Shown here piece by piece: positions 7,701-8,377 of a stretch of DNA of 8,377 bases. The stretch lies in assembly GCA_024279045.1 (NCBI GenBank), contig JAJRRZ010000112.1, positions 1 through 8,377 on the forward strand, given 5' to 3'. Source of the DNA: Alphaproteobacteria bacterium (GTDB taxonomy: Bacteria > Pseudomonadota > Alphaproteobacteria > Rhizobiales > Aestuariivirgaceae). The notes beneath the pieces were generated by a model. It searched no databases. It had not been told where the DNA came from and worked only from the letters and a program-made list of their open reading frames with translations. The translations under genes were made by a program, and so were the position numbers. Each line of letters opens with the position of its first letter. Positions within the stretch are counted from its first letter, which is position 1.

Positions 7701-8056
7701 TCGCGGGCAATGGCCCTCTGGGTTAGCTTGTTGCGCAGGCGAATTTCGAACTCGGTGCCATACAGACCTTTCTCGCGCTCCAGCTTCGGGATGAAGAATT
7801 CACGCCGCTCCTTGCGGGCCTGATCCGTTGCCCGATCCGGCGTGAATGTCGGTGCCGTGAAAATGAATCGCAGCTCATCAATGCTGGCAAGCTCGGCTTT
7901 CAATGCCTCGAAGGCATAAATGGAAAAGCAGGAAGCTGCTATTCTGATCCGCGCCCCCCGTGTAATGCCAGCCTTCAGATCGTCGCCGAGGCGTTTGGAG
8001 ATATTGTCTATGATCTGCATGAATTGCGGGGTGTTCACTGCCATTGATGCGAACAT
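4745..8056 (-). CDS. SNF2/RapA-like ATP-dependent helicase with N-terminal PLD-like region
   Basis: Large superfamily 2 ATPase of the SNF2/RapA (HepA) type, expected to translocate on or remodel nucleic acid or nucleoprotein using ATP. Residues about 35-175 resemble the phospholipase-D-like domain often fused to such helicases, but the usual HxK signature is replaced by H144-V-A and the usual SSNFT-like block by NGFT at 158-161, so nuclease activity is doubtful. ATPase motifs: Walker A ADSVGLGKT at 287-295, motif II DESH at 377-380, motif III SAT at 415-417, second lobe from VLIFTAF at 731-737, motif V region SEGQNLQ at 813-819, motif VI QRFGRIDRIGS at 838-848. About 300 residues (430-725) separate the lobes, including an acidic stretch at 647-656. 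The C-terminal 200 residues are an accessory region I cannot assign. It is the first gene of the operon. ATG at 8056 is the longest start and Met5 (8044) is an alternative; neither has a clear Shine-Dalgarno. Not a DrmD call: no other DISARM genes are present. Confidence 0.93.
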   Translation of the reverse strand: MFASMAVNTPQFMQIIDNISKRLGDDLKAGITRGARIRIAASCFSIYAFEALKAELASIDELRFIFTAPTFTPDRATDQARKERREFFIPKLEREKGLYGTEFEIRLRNKLTQRAIARECAAWIRRKARFRSNTTQAPMQEFMHVASSAGNAAYMPINGFTAVSLGYQQGNAITNIVNRFDEPEQTRIYMQLFDQIWADKEKTADVTEAILEHIESVYAENAPERIYFLILYNIFREFLEEVNEDVLPNELTGYRDSAIWNHLYDFQKDAATGIINKLETYNGCILADSVGLGKTFTALAVIKYYELRNKSVLVLCPKKLADNWRNFNANLTTNIFAKDRFNYDVLCHTDLSRTSGESFGIPLNRVNWGNYDLVIIDESHNFRNNEVFKDRETRYQKLMNRVIRAGVKTKVLMLSATPVNNRFTDLRNQLALAYEGHSEQLQQKLNISTSIEEVFRRAQRAFNEWSKLPPQQRTTQALLQSLDFDFFELLDAVTIARSRRHIQTYYDRKAIGSFPERCKPLSYHCPITHRADVMGLNEIFRQLATLKLAVYAPISYVLPSRLPKYEELYDTQVKSGGGRLRQADRERSLQALMTTNLLKRLESSVAAFRLTLKALHENITNTLQAIADFESNGGGQATIADPLAALEDFDPEDEDLAGLGDFTVGNKVQVHLADMDLPSWKCSLQADLAVLEELLGSMHKVTPQDDAKLQHLLGLIRNKVEKPLNPGNRKVLIFTAFADTARYLYENIVPLARQLGLHAGLVTGSGAPKTTIGKPHDFHSVLTLFSPRSKEKDKILPDEPHELDILVATDCISEGQNLQDCDYLVNYDIHWNPVRIIQRFGRIDRIGSPNRKIQLVNYWPDITLDDYIKLKERVENRMVIADVAATGDDNVLTARANDLAFRREQLKRLQEEVIELEDVKTGVSITDLGLNDFRMDLLAHMENGGNAHKLPHGLHAVVPADPAKGLRPGVIFALKNVHESVNINRQNRLHPHYLIYIGDDGEVIVDHTQVKRLLDLVRTACRGRTAPLREVCRQFNARTDDGRDMRHHSMLLDEAIRSMIAVKEEKDVESLFSGGRTTALLHEIKGLEDFELIAFLVIEDAAA

Positions 8057-8068
8057 GCATCAGCAAGC

Positions 8069-8100
8069 ATATTACATGCCACATGCCATGTCATGCTCAA
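8069..8100 (-). promoter_or_regulatory. Putative sigma-70-like promoter of the operon
   Basis: On the minus strand, TTGAGC (8100-8095; 4 of 6 matches to the -35 consensus) is followed after 18 bases by TGTAAT (8076-8071; 5 of 6 matches to the -10). An overlapping alternative -10 is TAATAT (8074-8069) with 20-base spacing. Transcription would begin about 10-15 bases before ATG 8056, leaving almost no leader, which agrees with the lack of a Shine-Dalgarno there. The match is weak because the -10 lacks the important A at its second position. It is offered as a candidate only. Confidence 0.3.
8074..8095. repeat. Clustered CATG repeats in the putative promoter spacer, possible operator
   Basis: The plus strand carries two perfect tandem copies of ACATGCC (8074-8080 and 8081-8087), continuing into ATGTCATG. 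ACATGCCATGT at 8081-8091 is a perfect palindrome around its central C. Four CATG tetramers lie in these 22 bases, a fifth overlaps the helicase start codon (8054-8057), and a sixth lies at 8129-8132. The cluster lies between the putative -35 and -10 boxes, where a dimeric repressor or other regulator could block transcription. Binding is inferred from position and symmetry only. Confidence 0.4.
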
Positions 8101-8377
8101 TGACACTTCACAAATTGCACCACGTGTCCATGTTTCCTTGCCCTTAATAAGAGCAGCTGTTTCTGAGAATCTTCTTGGATTACGCTTGAGCAAAGGGCGT
8201 TGCAAGGCACGAGGTGATTGCCGAGGATGAAGCCACCTGGACACTTCCGGAAACACCATGATTTGGCCGTGCTGGCTGGCAGGGGGAGCTTGATTGGCGG
8301 CTTGTGTGGCCTTCAGTCCTGGAGGCGGCTGCTTTTCAAGCCTGGAAAGCGGGGATTTTGTTTCATTTTTCCTCAAA

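Larger units (their letters stand above)
8057..8377. other. Upstream non-coding region of the operon, no supportable gene
   Basis: This 321-base stretch precedes the helicase gene. It is less GC-rich near the gene start. Three open frames exist but none is convincing. A minus-strand frame from TTG 8376 to 8035 (113 codons, open to the right edge) overlaps the helicase start and encodes a Pro/Arg/Gln-rich sequence unlike a folded protein. A plus-strand frame from ATG 8227 is open to the right edge (50 codons). A minus-strand 17-codon frame (8366-8313) has a good Shine-Dalgarno. I see no tRNA, terminator hairpin, insertion sequence end or attachment site. The part nearest the helicase holds the promoter candidate and CATG repeats listed separately. 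Confidence 0.6.

Noticed and set aside
4745..8056. Helicase as DrmD of a DISARM system
   Set aside because: The SNF2-like helicase and nearby methyltransferase recall DISARM, but no drmA, drmB or drmC is present, and the methyltransferase and next gene are clearly type III Mod and Res.
8035..8376. 113-codon minus-strand frame upstream of and overlapping the helicase start
   Set aside because: It begins with TTG only because the window ends, overlaps the helicase start by 22 bases, and encodes a Pro/Arg/Gln-rich sequence with no motif.
8227..8377. Plus-strand frame from ATG 8227 open to the right edge, a possible divergent gene
   Set aside because: GAGGTG lies about ten bases upstream, but the 50 visible residues resemble no family and are rich in Gly, Arg and Cys; too little is visible to call a gene.

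Overview
The window holds one compact operon, read entirely on the minus strand (from right to left). It encodes a type III restriction-modification (R-M) system extended by two accessory genes. In transcription order they are: a 1103-aa SNF2/RapA-like helicase with an N-terminal phospholipase-D-like region (8056 to 4745); a 261-aa DUF4391 protein with a C-terminal coiled coil (4748 to 3963); a 622-aa beta-class type III DNA methyltransferase, Mod (4000 to 2132); and the first 705 residues of the type III restriction subunit, Res (2115 to 1), which runs off the left edge before its nuclease domain.

The junctions are tight. Helicase and DUF4391 share a 4-bp ATGA overlap, DUF4391 and mod overlap by 38 bp, and mod and res are 16 bp apart with a strong Shine-Dalgarno sequence in the gap. 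This implies one transcript and translational coupling. The only sizeable non-coding stretch is the right-hand 321 bp upstream of the helicase (8057-8377). It contains a weak putative promoter whose spacer is filled by a cluster of CATG-containing repeats, and no gene I can support.

The organism cannot be fixed from this sequence. High GC in the coding regions, clear GGAGG-type ribosome binding sites and codon usage rich in G/C third positions suggest a GC-rich Gram-negative bacterium, probably a proteobacterium (inference). The central part of mod, the target-recognition region, is strikingly AT-rich compared with the rest, as expected when the specificity domain has been swapped in from a different donor.

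How the parts likely work together: Mod would recognise a short asymmetric DNA site and methylate an adenine in it. Mod with Res would translocate or slide on DNA and cut unmodified invading DNA. The helicase and the DUF4391 protein are not part of the classical two-gene type III system (EcoP1/EcoP15). Their lock-step co-expression at the front of the operon suggests an added layer, such as a second effector, a remodeller of DNA or stalled complexes, or a regulator. I believe similar neighbourhoods occur in other bacterial genomes, but no mechanism is known to me for the four-gene unit, so it is the most interesting candidate here.
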